From Oscillospiraceae bacterium (lineage in GTDB: Bacteria > Bacillota > Clostridia > Oscillospirales > Ruminococcaceae): a stretch of DNA of 64,000 nt. Location: the NCBI GenBank assembly GCA_009784825.1, contig WQXO01000001.1, forward strand, positions 127,599 through 191,598, in the 5' to 3' direction. This document shows, piece by piece, positions 8,688 through 17,455 of this stretch; the stretch's first letter is position 1; the number at the start of each line of letters is the position of its first letter. The notes under the pieces are model-generated. The model was not told the origin of the DNA and did no database searches. It saw nothing but the letters and a program-made list of their open reading frames with translations. Position numbers and translations under genes: made by a program.

Positions 8688-9651
8688 GTAACCCTCCTTG
8701 CTTCGGTAACACGTTTATTATTTGAAATCCGCTCTCGGTATTAAACGACAGCGTCCCTCCCGCCCTGCGTACCCGCTCCTTCATTCCTGTCAGCCCCATT
8801 CCGTAATGCATATTTTTATTAACAGATTTCCCGTTGTCTGTAACAGTCATTCGTATATAATCGGCGTTCCCGTTTAATTTAACATCGACTTTTGTAGCGG
8901 AGGAATGTTTCGCAACATTAGTAAGTGCCTCTTTCAAATTAACAACAAGCAGCTCCCACACGTTCACATTATTCAAATCACCCGACGCCACGAGAACAGC
9001 CGTGCAAAACCCGAACGACCCGCATAACTCTTCTAATGTTTCCATACTGTAAGAGCTTTCTTTAACCTCGGCAGGTTTAAGATTATGTACGGTTTCTCTG
9101 AGGTTTTCTGACGCTTGCTCAAGCCGCTCTGCCGTTTGTTTTAATAATTCACCCGCACGTTCATCACCTTTCTCATAAAGCATAACTGCTGTTCTGAGTG
9201 CAATCAACGTCCCGGATATTTCGTGACCGACATGGTCGTGAATGTCCTGTGCAATTCTTGCACGCTCGGTTAATTCTGCAACACGAGCGGCGTTCCGGCT
9301 GTCTAAGACGGCAGCTTCACGCTTTTTTTCTAATCTTAATAACTCGGCACGGTTTTGATTTTCGTTTTGAATAAGCTCGGTTTCCCACTCACGCCATTTA
9401 TTCTCCAAGAAGCTGATTACCGCCAACCACAAACCGAGAAGTGCGGGAAACCAAAGAAAGGCATACACAACACATATAATTGCTTCGGTTATTATTAACC
9501 ATGAATACGGTTTAAAGCGGTATCTTGCCGCCGACAACGCTGTTAATAAAAGCATGAACACAACGCCGAGAAGGGGACTGTCGGTCAGTCCCCATACGAT
9601 TATTAACATAACTCCCGCCGCAATTCGGGCGAACACAGCATAACGGTTCAT
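8668..9651 (-). CDS. Sensor histidine kinase, HisKA_3 (DesK/LiaS-type)
   Basis: A 327-residue kinase with about four N-terminal membrane segments in the first 95 residues, almost no extracytoplasmic loop, a coiled-coil linker, the HisKA_3 dimerisation domain (RIAQDIHDHVGHEISG, phospho-acceptor His in DIHDH) and an HATPase domain (ALTNVAKHSS, TDNGK, GMGLTGMKERV). The ATG at 9651 preceded by GGTGAT is preferred over an upstream TTG at 9669. Partner of the response regulator at 8079-8687. Kinases of this type often sense membrane or antibiotic stress and sit beside ABC-2 exporters, as here. Confidence 0.93.
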   Translation of the reverse strand: MNRYAVFARIAAGVMLIIVWGLTDSPLLGVVFMLLLTALSAARYRFKPYSWLIITEAIICVVYAFLWFPALLGLWLAVISFLENKWREWETELIQNENQNRAELLRLEKKREAAVLDSRNAARVAELTERARIAQDIHDHVGHEISGTLIALRTAVMLYEKGDERAGELLKQTAERLEQASENLRETVHNLKPAEVKESSYSMETLEELCGSFGFCTAVLVASGDLNNVNVWELLVVNLKEALTNVAKHSSATKVDVKLNGNADYIRMTVTDNGKSVNKNMHYGMGLTGMKERVRRAGGTLSFNTESGFQIINVLPKQGGLHEAFDS

Positions 9652-9665
9652 GAAATCACCAATTA

Positions 9666-10040
9666 TCAATTATGCGTAACAATAAAATCAAGAATTTCTT
9701 CCTCATTGATTGAACCGGCGGCAACTCCCCAACCCAGTTTAATGAGTTCGTCGTCGTTACAGTTCAGTTTTATTTTATTAAGTTCAAGAAAAGCAAGCAT
9801 TGAATGTATACCTGCCCGCTTATTTCCGTCAATGAAAGGGTGATTGTTGATGATTCCAAACGCTAATCGAGCCGCCTTACTTTCAATTGTCGGAAAACAT
9901 TGAAAGCCGCCAAATGTTGAAAAGGGTGTAGCAAGTGCACTTTCAAGTAATCCCATATCTCGAACGCCATACGAACCGCCACTGTATTCCACCATAATTT
10001 CGTGTAGGGCAATTACTTGTTCGACAGTGAGCTTCTTCAT
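9666..10040 (-). CDS. doc: Doc-type Fic domain toxin
   Basis: A 124-residue death-on-curing family protein with the Fic core HPFIDGNKRAG and the Doc-type N-terminus LTVEQVIALHEIMVEYSGG. Known Doc toxins phosphorylate EF-Tu. The motif is intact (His, Asp, Asn, Lys, Arg present). It overlaps the antitoxin gene by 4 bp and ends about 15 bp before the histidine kinase start. Toxicity and substrate are inferred from family. Confidence 0.92.
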   Translation of the reverse strand: MKKLTVEQVIALHEIMVEYSGGSYGVRDMGLLESALATPFSTFGGFQCFPTIESKAARLAFGIINNHPFIDGNKRAGIHSMLAFLELNKIKLNCNDDELIKLGWGVAAGSINEEEILDFIVTHN

Positions 10041-10279
10041 TTAGCAAGCTCCTTAAATGCTTCAATGTGTCGTTCAATTATTGCTTTACCAATTTCCATA
10101 ACTGTTGCATCATCTGCATATTCAATATCTTGAAATTGACTGTATTCCATGATGACGTATCTTGGTGTGTCATTCTTCATAATAACAGCCGCTCCGTTTT
10201 TATCAACAATTTGGGTAACACGTGAGAAATCCTGATTTATTTCAGTTATTGATATTGAATTATTTGTATCTATTTGCAT
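10037..10279 (-). CDS. phd: Phd/YefM-type antitoxin
   Basis: An 80-residue protein with the Phd/YefM N-terminal fold (SITEINQDFSRVTQIVDKNGAAVIMKN, then RYVIMEYSQFQ). In this family the N-terminus binds the operator and the C-terminal helix (AIIERHIEAFKELAK here) neutralises the toxin. The ATG follows AGAGGAGGTAATGA. A dedicated promoter lies at 10304-10332. Confidence 0.92.
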   Translation of the reverse strand: MQIDTNNSISITEINQDFSRVTQIVDKNGAAVIMKNDTPRYVIMEYSQFQDIEYADDATVMEIGKAIIERHIEAFKELAK

Positions 10280-10303
10280 TTCATTACCTCCTCTATCACC
10301 TCA

Positions 10304-10332
10304 ACTATACCATAATAATTGTTAATTGTCAA
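10304..10332 (-). promoter_or_regulatory. Promoter of the phd-doc pair
   Basis: Minus-strand TTGACA (10327-10332) and TATAGT (10304-10309) are 17 bp apart. The -35 hexamer overlaps the stop codon of the upstream permease gene and lies in an AATTGACAATTAACAATTAT-type repeat that also occurs elsewhere in the window. This promoter allows independent transcription of the toxin-antitoxin pair, and probably the two-component genes, inside a co-directional cluster. Confidence 0.7.
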
Positions 10333-11429
10333 TTGTCATCCTCCATTTTCTGTATACTCTTCCACCCGCCCAATAATATCGCCACAATCGTGAACCCTGT
10401 CAAAAACAACACCGACATTCCGAATCCCTCAAAGGAAATGTCCTGAACACCGCCTATTCCCCGAACCAACCAATACCCGGGTGAAAAATATGCCGCCTTT
10501 TGCATATACTCGGGAACCAAATCAAGTGGCCAGAACACACCACCGAGCATACTGAATATAACCGCTGTCATTGTCACGATTACAGAGCCGGCACCCAAAT
10601 CCTTCGCCATCGATAATATCGCAAGAACAAGGCATACCGAAAACAGGTTGAATAAGCTCAATAATAAAAACAACAGGAACATATTCGGAACAACCCCCAA
10701 CAGCACGATAACAACAAGCATAAGTGCCGCTACAGAAATCTCCGTCGCCGTGAACGCCGCCAAAGCACTCGAAATCAAATGCTTCCTCGGAGAAGCGGGA
10801 ATCACTCCCAAGCGGTCAGGCATTCCTCTTTTTTTATCGTCGGTCAGTGTCTTAGAAACGAAATAAGCTGTATATATTGCAACAAATCCGAAGAAACCGA
10901 ACCAGAATGTTATCAACCCCCAGTCACTGCTTTTAGGAGCGGTTGTGACCGTTAACTCGGAGGTCTTTACCCATTCGGAGAGAATTGTTTCATCGTCGCT
11001 CCCGAGAAGCATTAACGAACGGGTGATACTTTCTGCATAGGCTGTGCCAATCTCCGACACATCGGTAATTGTGAGGGAATAACCCTCTAAAACAGGGGTA
11101 TTGCCTTGTGTAATATCTGCACCGTAACCGTCAGGAATAAGCAGAATCCACGGCACAGTCTGCTCGGTCAACGTAGAATTAATATCGATTTGAGCAATTT
11201 CTAAAACTATAAACCGTGCTTCTAATTTTTCAATTAATACTTTAGACAAAGACGAATTATCCAAATCCACTATCCCGAAAGGAAGAGTGTTGGCTAAAGG
11301 GTCAGCAACTTCATCATCACTTATGGAAACGCTGATTAACACTAAGAATATCACAGGAAACAAAAACATAAAAAACCAGTTAAACGGGATTTTGAATATT
11401 CTTTTTAAAGTATTTGTATAAACCGTCAT
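10329..11429 (-). CDS. ABC-2 type exporter permease (second)
   Basis: A 366-residue permease of the ABC2_membrane_3/NatB type: one N-terminal helix (WFFMFLFPVIFLVLISVSI), a large extracytoplasmic domain of about 140 residues, then five to six helices including GLITFWFGFFGFVAIYTAYFV and VIVTMTAVIFSMLGGVFWPL. The ATG at 11429 follows AAGGAGG and overlaps the stop of the upstream permease as ATGA. With the genes at 11426 and 12529 it forms a three-subunit exporter for an unknown amphiphilic or peptide substrate. Confidence 0.9.
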   Translation of the reverse strand: MTVYTNTLKRIFKIPFNWFFMFLFPVIFLVLISVSISDDEVADPLANTLPFGIVDLDNSSLSKVLIEKLEARFIVLEIAQIDINSTLTEQTVPWILLIPDGYGADITQGNTPVLEGYSLTITDVSEIGTAYAESITRSLMLLGSDDETILSEWVKTSELTVTTAPKSSDWGLITFWFGFFGFVAIYTAYFVSKTLTDDKKRGMPDRLGVIPASPRKHLISSALAAFTATEISVAALMLVVIVLLGVVPNMFLLFLLLSLFNLFSVCLVLAILSMAKDLGAGSVIVTMTAVIFSMLGGVFWPLDLVPEYMQKAAYFSPGYWLVRGIGGVQDISFEGFGMSVLFLTGFTIVAILLGGWKSIQKMEDDN

Positions 11430-12529
11430 GCCAATTTCCTCCTTCCGACAAAGAACGCTAAAACAAAGAATACGATTGCAAGTGCGAACAGCAGTGCCAA
11501 AGAGAACATCATTCTGCCCTCGTTTCCCCCGAAGATTGCACCGAATATCACGGTATGAGCTAATGCGTTCGGGGCATATGCCAAGACTTTGTCTGCCGCT
11601 CCTCCGAATGATATTTTTGCATAACCTCCCGAAACGAACGTGGTTATAAAAAATGTGGCTTGTATAATAGCTACGGGAGGCCCCGGATTGTTAAATAATA
11701 GGATTAAAAATATACATAACGCCTGCGATAATAAGACAACTGCGAAAAGTGTAACAAGCACCAGCGGAATTCTCTCACCCCAATATACCCCATAAACCAA
11801 TGCCGTAAACACGAACGTAATCATTCCTTGTAAAAAGCTGGTTAATGTGGAAGCCGCAACTAAACCGCAGATTAATGTCGATTTAGAAACCGGAGCCGTC
11901 ATAATTCTTCTTCCCGTGTCGCTTATTAGACTTTTGTTAAACAATTCTAACCCGTTCATTCCTGCAAGGAGCATAATATAAACAAGCATTGTCACCGCAT
12001 AATAATCCATTGCATTAGGCACACGATTCCCCAACGGAACAGCGTCAACAGCAAATTCAGAATTAATCGCTCTGAACACCTCGAACGGATTTGCACCGTT
12101 TGCGATTGCAATTTCCGCCGCCGCAGAAACTTGAATATAACTGTCGATGACCGCTAAAACTACCGATGTTCCGACGCTTGAAACGCTGGATTTAATAATT
12201 GAAATTTCTCCATTTTTTTCAAAAATCGCAACACATATATCGTTGTCTGTGACACTCTGAACAGCCTGTGCCTCATCGGTAATTTCAATGTCTAAAAAGC
12301 GGGAAATATCTTCTGTTTTCAAGAACTCTGCGAACATGCTTTCCTCATTATCGGTGACATACATTATATGGAGCGGTTCAAAATCCAACACAGGGGTAAT
12401 ATAGGAGGATAGGGCATTTCCTAATATAAGAATAAACACAATCGGGAAACAAATGATAACACTAACGGTAAGAGGGTTACGCCATAAATATTTGAACCCC
12501 ATAAAAAACACAGCCAAGAATTGTTTCAT
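11426..12529 (-). CDS. ABC-2 type exporter permease (first)
   Basis: A 367-residue ABC-2 permease with the same topology as its partner: an N-terminal helix (LTVSVIICFPIVFILILGNAL), an external domain of about 150 residues and a C-terminal bundle of helices ending FALAIVFFVLAFFVGRRKLA. It follows the ATPase gene directly (1-bp overlap at 12529) and is coupled to the second permease by a 4-bp overlap. The two permeases probably form a heterodimer. Confidence 0.9.
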   Translation of the reverse strand: MKQFLAVFFMGFKYLWRNPLTVSVIICFPIVFILILGNALSSYITPVLDFEPLHIMYVTDNEESMFAEFLKTEDISRFLDIEITDEAQAVQSVTDNDICVAIFEKNGEISIIKSSVSSVGTSVVLAVIDSYIQVSAAAEIAIANGANPFEVFRAINSEFAVDAVPLGNRVPNAMDYYAVTMLVYIMLLAGMNGLELFNKSLISDTGRRIMTAPVSKSTLICGLVAASTLTSFLQGMITFVFTALVYGVYWGERIPLVLVTLFAVVLLSQALCIFLILLFNNPGPPVAIIQATFFITTFVSGGYAKISFGGAADKVLAYAPNALAHTVIFGAIFGGNEGRMMFSLALLFALAIVFFVLAFFVGRRKLA

Positions 12530-13464
12530 TATGCGTCACCGTCCCTTAGTTTTTTACCGGTCAATGACAGGAACGCATCTTCCAAGGTCGGACGATTAGC
12601 AGAAACACCAAGAATTATAAAAGGAGTTGCCACCTCTAAAATCCGTGCCAAGTTTTGTGAATCGGATTTGCTGATTATAGTTAAATTTCTTCCGTCAACA
12701 TCGCAGGATTTAACCCCCTGGATTTTCTTTATGTTTTCGGGCAACGACGGGGAGGGCTCTTTAACCTCAAGATAAATCACTTCCTCGAATATTACAGAAC
12801 GGGTGATTTCTTCAACACTTCCGTCAGCGATGACGTTTCCTGAGTCCATAATACAAACCCGCGAGCAGACTTTCTCGATTTCCTCCATATAATGTGATGT
12901 GTATAAAACCGTTGTACCTTTTTTGTTAATGTCGACTACAAAATCAAGTATATGGTTGCGTGATTGCGGGTCAATCCCCACAGTCGGTTCGTCTAATATC
13001 AACAGCTCAGGCTTATGGATAACCGCACACCCTATGTTAAGTCGCCGTTTCATCCCCCCCGAGAACTTCTTGGGGGCTTTTTTCGCAACATCGGTCAGCC
13101 CTAAAATTTCGAGGGTTTCATCGACACGGGTTTTTAACTCAGCTCCTTTTATGCCGTATAACTTCCCGAAGAACTCTAAGTTATCTCTTGCAGACAATGT
13201 TTCATACAATGCCAAATCCTGCGGAACTACGCCGAGCCGTTTTTTAATATCGGCAGCGTTTTCTTTCATGGGGCTGTCGAACAGCATAACCTCACCCGAA
13301 TCTGCTCCGGTTAATCCCGTCAGCACCCGAATGGCAGTAGTTTTCCCTGCACCGTTAGGGCCGAGCAGTCCTATTGATTCCCCTTGATTAACCGACAGAT
13401 TTAAATGGTCAAGTGCAGTGTGGGATTGATAGCGTTTTACAATATCCTTCATTGATACAATCAT
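12529..13464 (-). CDS. ABC transporter ATP-binding protein (CcmA/DrrA type)
   Basis: A 311-residue ATPase with Walker A GPNGAGKTTA, Q-loop VPQDLALYE, signature FSGGMKRRLNIG, Walker B LLILDEPTVGID and H-loop TSHYMEE. The C-terminal extension of about 90 residues is typical of DrrA-like exporters. The ATG at 13464 follows AAGGAG. It is first in the minus-strand cluster that runs on through both permeases, phd-doc and the two-component genes. Confidence 0.94.
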   Translation of the reverse strand: MIVSMKDIVKRYQSHTALDHLNLSVNQGESIGLLGPNGAGKTTAIRVLTGLTGADSGEVMLFDSPMKENAADIKKRLGVVPQDLALYETLSARDNLEFFGKLYGIKGAELKTRVDETLEILGLTDVAKKAPKKFSGGMKRRLNIGCAVIHKPELLILDEPTVGIDPQSRNHILDFVVDINKKGTTVLYTSHYMEEIEKVCSRVCIMDSGNVIADGSVEEITRSVIFEEVIYLEVKEPSPSLPENIKKIQGVKSCDVDGRNLTIISKSDSQNLARILEVATPFIILGVSANRPTLEDAFLSLTGKKLRDGDA

Positions 13465-13578
13465 GATAATTCTCCTTATTGGTAATTTATGTTATGCCAC
13501 CATTATATCAAACACCTTGAACTCTTAATAGTAACACAAGGCATGACTTTCATGTGACATTTGTCACAATCTTGTATC

Positions 13579-13607
13579 TTGCATAATCCCCGATAATATG
13601 CTACAAT
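13579..13607 (+). promoter_or_regulatory. Candidate promoter for the tethered sigma factor gene
   Basis: TTGCAT (13579-13584) and TACAAT (13602-13607) with a 17-bp spacer in the 226-bp divergent region. The predicted leader is about 77 nt and ends in AGAGGGGG before the ATG at 13691. Confidence 0.55.
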
Positions 13608-13690
13608 TTTACATAACAAAAAATATTTTTAAAAATATAAAACCACAACCATTTTTTAACAGTCCTTATGAATAGAGGGGGAACAAAACA

Positions 13691-15379
13691 ATGAACCAAA
13701 AAATTACTCAAGCGGTAACTGCCTTACAAAACGGTGACCACAAAGCCTTTGAAACACTCTACAAGGAATTCTCACAGTCTGCTTACTTCCTTGCGTTGAA
13801 GCTGATGAAGAACCCTCAGGAAGCCGAGGATGTAACACAAGAGGTGTTTATTAAGGTGTTTCAGAAAATTGGGGAACTCAAAGACCCTATGGCGTTCCCC
13901 GCATGGTTCAAACGAATAACTGTTAACCAATGCACCGATATGCTGAAGAAAAACAATGTTTTGACTATCTCAGCCGAAGAAGAAACCGAGTTAGATTTTC
14001 TTGAAGAAACCGACATCGAATTAATCCCCGATAAATCGCTTGACAATGCAGAAACGGCACGGTTAATCGTTGAAATAATAGACAGGCTCCCACCCCCTCA
14101 AAAGGTCTGCGTGTACTATTATTATTACGAACAATTGAGCGTTAATGACATTGCGGAAAGCTTATCGGTGGGTAAGAACACCATTAAGACCCGCCTATCA
14201 TTAGCGAGGGAAAAAATCGGAAAGGAGCTGAAAAAATTGGAAGAAAAAGAGGGGATTAAGTTATACTCAATCGCACCGTTTGTAATCCCTGCTCTTCTGA
14301 GAACGATGCAGGAAACCGAAGTCCCCGCACATTTGTTAACCAATATTACTGCTGAAATCGGCATATTATCTGCGACTGCGGCAACAGTAACAACCACCGC
14401 TGTTATGACGTTCAAAACAAAAGTATTAATAGCGGCAGGGAGTGTGGCAGTGACAGGTACAGTTATAGCGGGAATTGTAATCGGTAATACAGGTGATGAT
14501 TTTCAGGACGTTTATGTTCCGAGCGAGATAACTACAGCTGTGACTGATACAATTATAACCACAGAATATGAGCCGCCGCAAACAACAACAATCGTTACAA
14601 CAACCGAACCTGAACCATTGCAAACAGAACCGGAGCAGTCCGAACCGGAGGAAACAACCGCCGCAACAACGGCAGCTACCACGACAGCAACAACAACTGC
14701 TGCAACAACCGTGGCTACTACAGCGGCAACGACTGCCGCAACAACCACGGCTGCTACAACGGCAACAACGACTGTAACAACAGCACCTCAGGTCATAACC
14801 GAGCCTCCCACGCTCTCACTGTCTATAGGCGATATAATCCAGTTAGGCGGTCATGACTGGCGAGTGATTGACATTCAAAACGGCAGAGCGTTAATTATAA
14901 GTGAGAGAGTTATTACAACACGGCAGTATCATTCTGACAGGCGAGTTGATGTAACATGGGAGAACAGCGACATTCGTGCATGGTTGAACGGCGAATTCTA
15001 CAATAATACATTTTCAGCGGCAGAAAAAAATATGATAGCCCAAACAAGAGTAGAAAACATGAATAACCAGTGGCACGGTACATCGGGCGGGAACGCAACA
15101 ACCGACAGAGTGTTTCTGCTGAGTTTAGAGGAAGTTGTGAGATATTTCGGGGACAGCGGACAGTTGAACACTCGGAGCAGCTCACCTATAAATGACGAGT
15201 TTAATTCGGCTCGTACTGCCACCTTTGACGGAAGAAACAGATGGTGGTGGGTTCGTTCACCCGGGAACGGGAGCAATCGTGCTGCGAACATTAACAATAA
15301 CGGTTTCATTGATGTAAGCGGCGACCATGTAGACAACAACAACGGCGGAATCCGCCCTGCTTTATGGCTGATTCTGTGA
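13691..15379 (+). CDS. ECF sigma factor fused to an extracytoplasmic DUF6273-like domain
   Basis: A 562-residue fusion. Residues 1-175 are a complete ECF sigma factor: region 2 (NPQEAEDVTQEVFIKVFQKI, FPAWFKRITVNQC) and region 4 (RLPPPQKVCVYYYYYEQLS, NTIKTRLSLAREKI). Residues 180-240 contain a mildly hydrophobic segment (IAPFVIPALLRTM). A membrane helix follows at about 240-262 (VLIAAGSVAVTGTVIAGIVIG), then a Thr/Ala-rich stalk of about 110 residues and a domain of about 185 residues (IGDIIQLGGHDWRVIDIQNG ... WWWVRSPGN ... GGIRPALW) like DUF6273. Lysines before the helix favour an N-in, C-out topology. The next gene is a subtilisin with the same C-terminal domain. A sigma factor held at the membrane and freed by proteolysis is a plausible but untested model. 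Confidence 0.88.
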   Translation: MNQKITQAVTALQNGDHKAFETLYKEFSQSAYFLALKLMKNPQEAEDVTQEVFIKVFQKIGELKDPMAFPAWFKRITVNQCTDMLKKNNVLTISAEEETELDFLEETDIELIPDKSLDNAETARLIVEIIDRLPPPQKVCVYYYYYEQLSVNDIAESLSVGKNTIKTRLSLAREKIGKELKKLEEKEGIKLYSIAPFVIPALLRTMQETEVPAHLLTNITAEIGILSATAATVTTTAVMTFKTKVLIAAGSVAVTGTVIAGIVIGNTGDDFQDVYVPSEITTAVTDTIITTEYEPPQTTTIVTTTEPEPLQTEPEQSEPEETTAATTAATTTATTTAATTVATTAATTAATTTAATTATTTVTTAPQVITEPPTLSLSIGDIIQLGGHDWRVIDIQNGRALIISERVITTRQYHSDRRVDVTWENSDIRAWLNGEFYNNTFSAAEKNMIAQTRVENMNNQWHGTSGGNATTDRVFLLSLEEVVRYFGDSGQLNTRSSSPINDEFNSARTATFDGRNRWWWVRSPGNGSNRAANINNNGFIDVSGDHVDNNNGGIRPALWLIL

Positions 15380-15401
15380 TGAATTAAAATGAGGTAACAT
15401 T

Positions 15402-17441
15402 ATGAAAAAACGGATAACACTATTAATTGCATCAGCATTGGTAACTGTTTTCACAAGCAGTATGCTGTTAACGAATACAGAACCCGCAATTATGCTTGCA
15501 GATAATACACAACCATACATAACCGAGGCAACACAGGTTCAACCGTTTACAGAGCCTCAATTATTTGCAATGGCGGAAGAACAGGACGAACAAGAAATCG
15601 ATTACAGCATTAAACGCATAATCGTCAACACGGAAATTGAAAACATCGAAAGCATGGAGCTGGACGGGCTAATATCTGCAACTGTTTTCAACGACACCGC
15701 TTATTTACTGGAATTCTACAGCGAGGATGATGCTCAAGTCGCAAATGAAAGGTTTGTTGAGGCTGATATTTTCAGTGAAGTCGACATCATAGTAAAAGCC
15801 GAAAGCGACGGCATAGTATACGCCGACAATTTCAAAAGCTGGGGTGTTTCTGCAACGGGCATGGATGATTATCAAAACTACTTAAAACTCGGTAATAACC
15901 TGCCTACAATAATAGTCGCCGTCCTTGACACAGGGGTTGACTCGTCACACCCCATGCTTAACGGGCGAGTGGTTAGCGGCTGGAACTTTGTAAACAAAAA
16001 CTCCAACGCCACTGACAGGCACGGACACGGCACACACGTGGCTGGAACTATAGCCGAAAGCACACTCAGTAATGTTAAGATTATGCCTGTAAAAGTGTTA
16101 AACGATAATGGTGCCGGTTATTCGTCGGACGTGATTTCGGGAATTCGCTGGGCAGCCGATAACGGTGCTAAGGTTATCAATCTCAGCCTTGGCGGTTTTG
16201 GAAGACTCCAATCAACCCGTGACGCAATACTGTATGCGAACAGCAAAGGCTGTGTAGTTGTTGTATCCGCAGGGAACGACAACAGCGACGCCTCAAATTA
16301 TGACCCTGCGTGGGTTCCCGAGGCTATCACAGTTGCCGCCCATAATATACGCAACCAAAGAGCGAGTTTTTCAAATTACGGAAACGTGATTGATTTATCT
16401 GCCCCCGGAGTAGACATTACATCGGGTGTCCCCGGGAACAACTACAGAACTTGGTCGGGAACGTCAATGAGTGCCCCCCATATTTCTGCCGCAGTCGCTT
16501 TATTAATGAGCGATTCACAGTATAACAATCTGCACCCCGATGCTATTCAGGACAAGATAAAGGAAGCAACAGATGATTTAGGTGCACCGGGGTTCGATAT
16601 ATACTACGGTCACGGCGGGTTAAATGTAAAAAAACTGATTCCCGAATCCAACCCTCCTGTTACCGAGCCAAACCCACCGGTAACTGAACCCCAACCTCCT
16701 GTCAGCGAGCCGAACCCACCGGTAACTGAACCCAAACCTCCCGTCAGTGAGCCGAACCCACCGGTAACTGAACCCAAGCCTCCCGTTAGTGAGCCGAACC
16801 CACCGGTGACTGAACCCAAGCCTCCTGTCAGTGAACCGAAACCGCCTGTCACCGAACCCGTTCCTCCTCCTCTACCAACACTCAGAATAGGCGATATAAT
16901 TCAATTAGGCGGGTATGACTGGCGAGTGATTGACATTCAAAACGGCAGAGCGTTAGTTATAAGTGAGAGAGTTATTACAACACGGCAATATCACTCTAAC
17001 AGAAAAGACGATGTAACATGGGAGAACAGCGACATTCGTGCATGGCTGAACGGCGAATTCTACAACAATACATTCACAGCGGCAGAAAAAACACTGATAG
17101 CTCAAACAAGAATAGATAATGCAAATAACCAATGGTTTGGTACATCGGGCGGAAACGCAACAACCGACAGAGTGTTTCTGTTGAGTTTAGAGGAAGTTGT
17201 AAAATACTTTGGTGACAGCGGACAGTTATACACTAAAAAAAGCTCACCTATAAACGACGCATACAATTCGGCACGCACCGCTACCTTTGACGGGAAGAAC
17301 AGATGGTGGTGGGTTCGTTCGCCCGGTAACGCTACAAATAATGCTGCGAACATTAATAATAACGGTTTCATTGATGTAAGCGGCGACCATGTTGACAACA
17401 ACAACGGCGGAATCCGCCCTGCTTTATGGATAACTCTGTAA
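15402..17441 (+). CDS. Secreted subtilisin-like protease (S8) with DUF6273-like C-terminal domain
   Basis: A 679-residue secreted serine protease. A signal peptide (RITLLIASALVTVFTSSML) is followed by a propeptide-like region (about 60-140), then the S8 catalytic domain with Asp in VAVLDTGVDSSHP, His in RHGHGTHVAGT, oxyanion Asn in VVSAGNDN and Ser in SGTSMSAPHIS, all intact. Then comes a Pro-rich stalk of PPVTEP/PPVSEP repeats and a DUF6273-like domain almost identical to that of the sigma fusion upstream, at DNA level as well. It starts 22 bp after the sigma gene and is probably cotranscribed. Its natural target is unknown; the shared domain suggests a functional link to the sigma fusion. 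Confidence 0.94.
   Translation: MKKRITLLIASALVTVFTSSMLLTNTEPAIMLADNTQPYITEATQVQPFTEPQLFAMAEEQDEQEIDYSIKRIIVNTEIENIESMELDGLISATVFNDTAYLLEFYSEDDAQVANERFVEADIFSEVDIIVKAESDGIVYADNFKSWGVSATGMDDYQNYLKLGNNLPTIIVAVLDTGVDSSHPMLNGRVVSGWNFVNKNSNATDRHGHGTHVAGTIAESTLSNVKIMPVKVLNDNGAGYSSDVISGIRWAADNGAKVINLSLGGFGRLQSTRDAILYANSKGCVVVVSAGNDNSDASNYDPAWVPEAITVAAHNIRNQRASFSNYGNVIDLSAPGVDITSGVPGNNYRTWSGTSMSAPHISAAVALLMSDSQYNNLHPDAIQDKIKEATDDLGAPGFDIYYGHGGLNVKKLIPESNPPVTEPNPPVTEPQPPVSEPNPPVTEPKPPVSEPNPPVTEPKPPVSEPNPPVTEPKPPVSEPKPPVTEPVPPPLPTLRIGDIIQLGGYDWRVIDIQNGRALVISERVITTRQYHSNRKDDVTWENSDIRAWLNGEFYNNTFTAAEKTLIAQTRIDNANNQWFGTSGGNATTDRVFLLSLEEVVKYFGDSGQLYTKKSSPINDAYNSARTATFDGKNRWWWVRSPGNATNNAANINNNGFIDVSGDHVDNNNGGIRPALWITL
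16651..16866 (+). repeat. Pro-rich stalk repeat inside the subtilisin gene
   Basis: A tandem series of 18- and 36-bp units encoding alternating PPVTEP and PPVSEP hexapeptides, about eleven hexads. The long open frame on the opposite strand (GGFGSLTGG pattern) is only its antisense image. Confidence 0.9.
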
Positions 17442-17455
17442 AAGGAAACACGATT

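Noticed and set aside
8212-8691. 159-aa plus-strand frame opposite the response regulator
   Set aside because: Complete overlap with a well-supported response regulator gene; low-complexity Ser/Arg composition typical of an antisense shadow.
14512-14748. Val/Ala-rich membrane-like frame on the minus strand
   Set aside because: Shadow of the ACA/ACN-rich Thr stalk codons of the sigma fusion; the same effect gives the Val-rich frames opposite the lipoprotein stalks at 17368-20703.
16610-16852. GGFGSLTGG-repeat protein on the minus strand
   Set aside because: Antisense image of the PPVTEP/PPVSEP stalk of the subtilisin; no promoter or ribosome-binding site.
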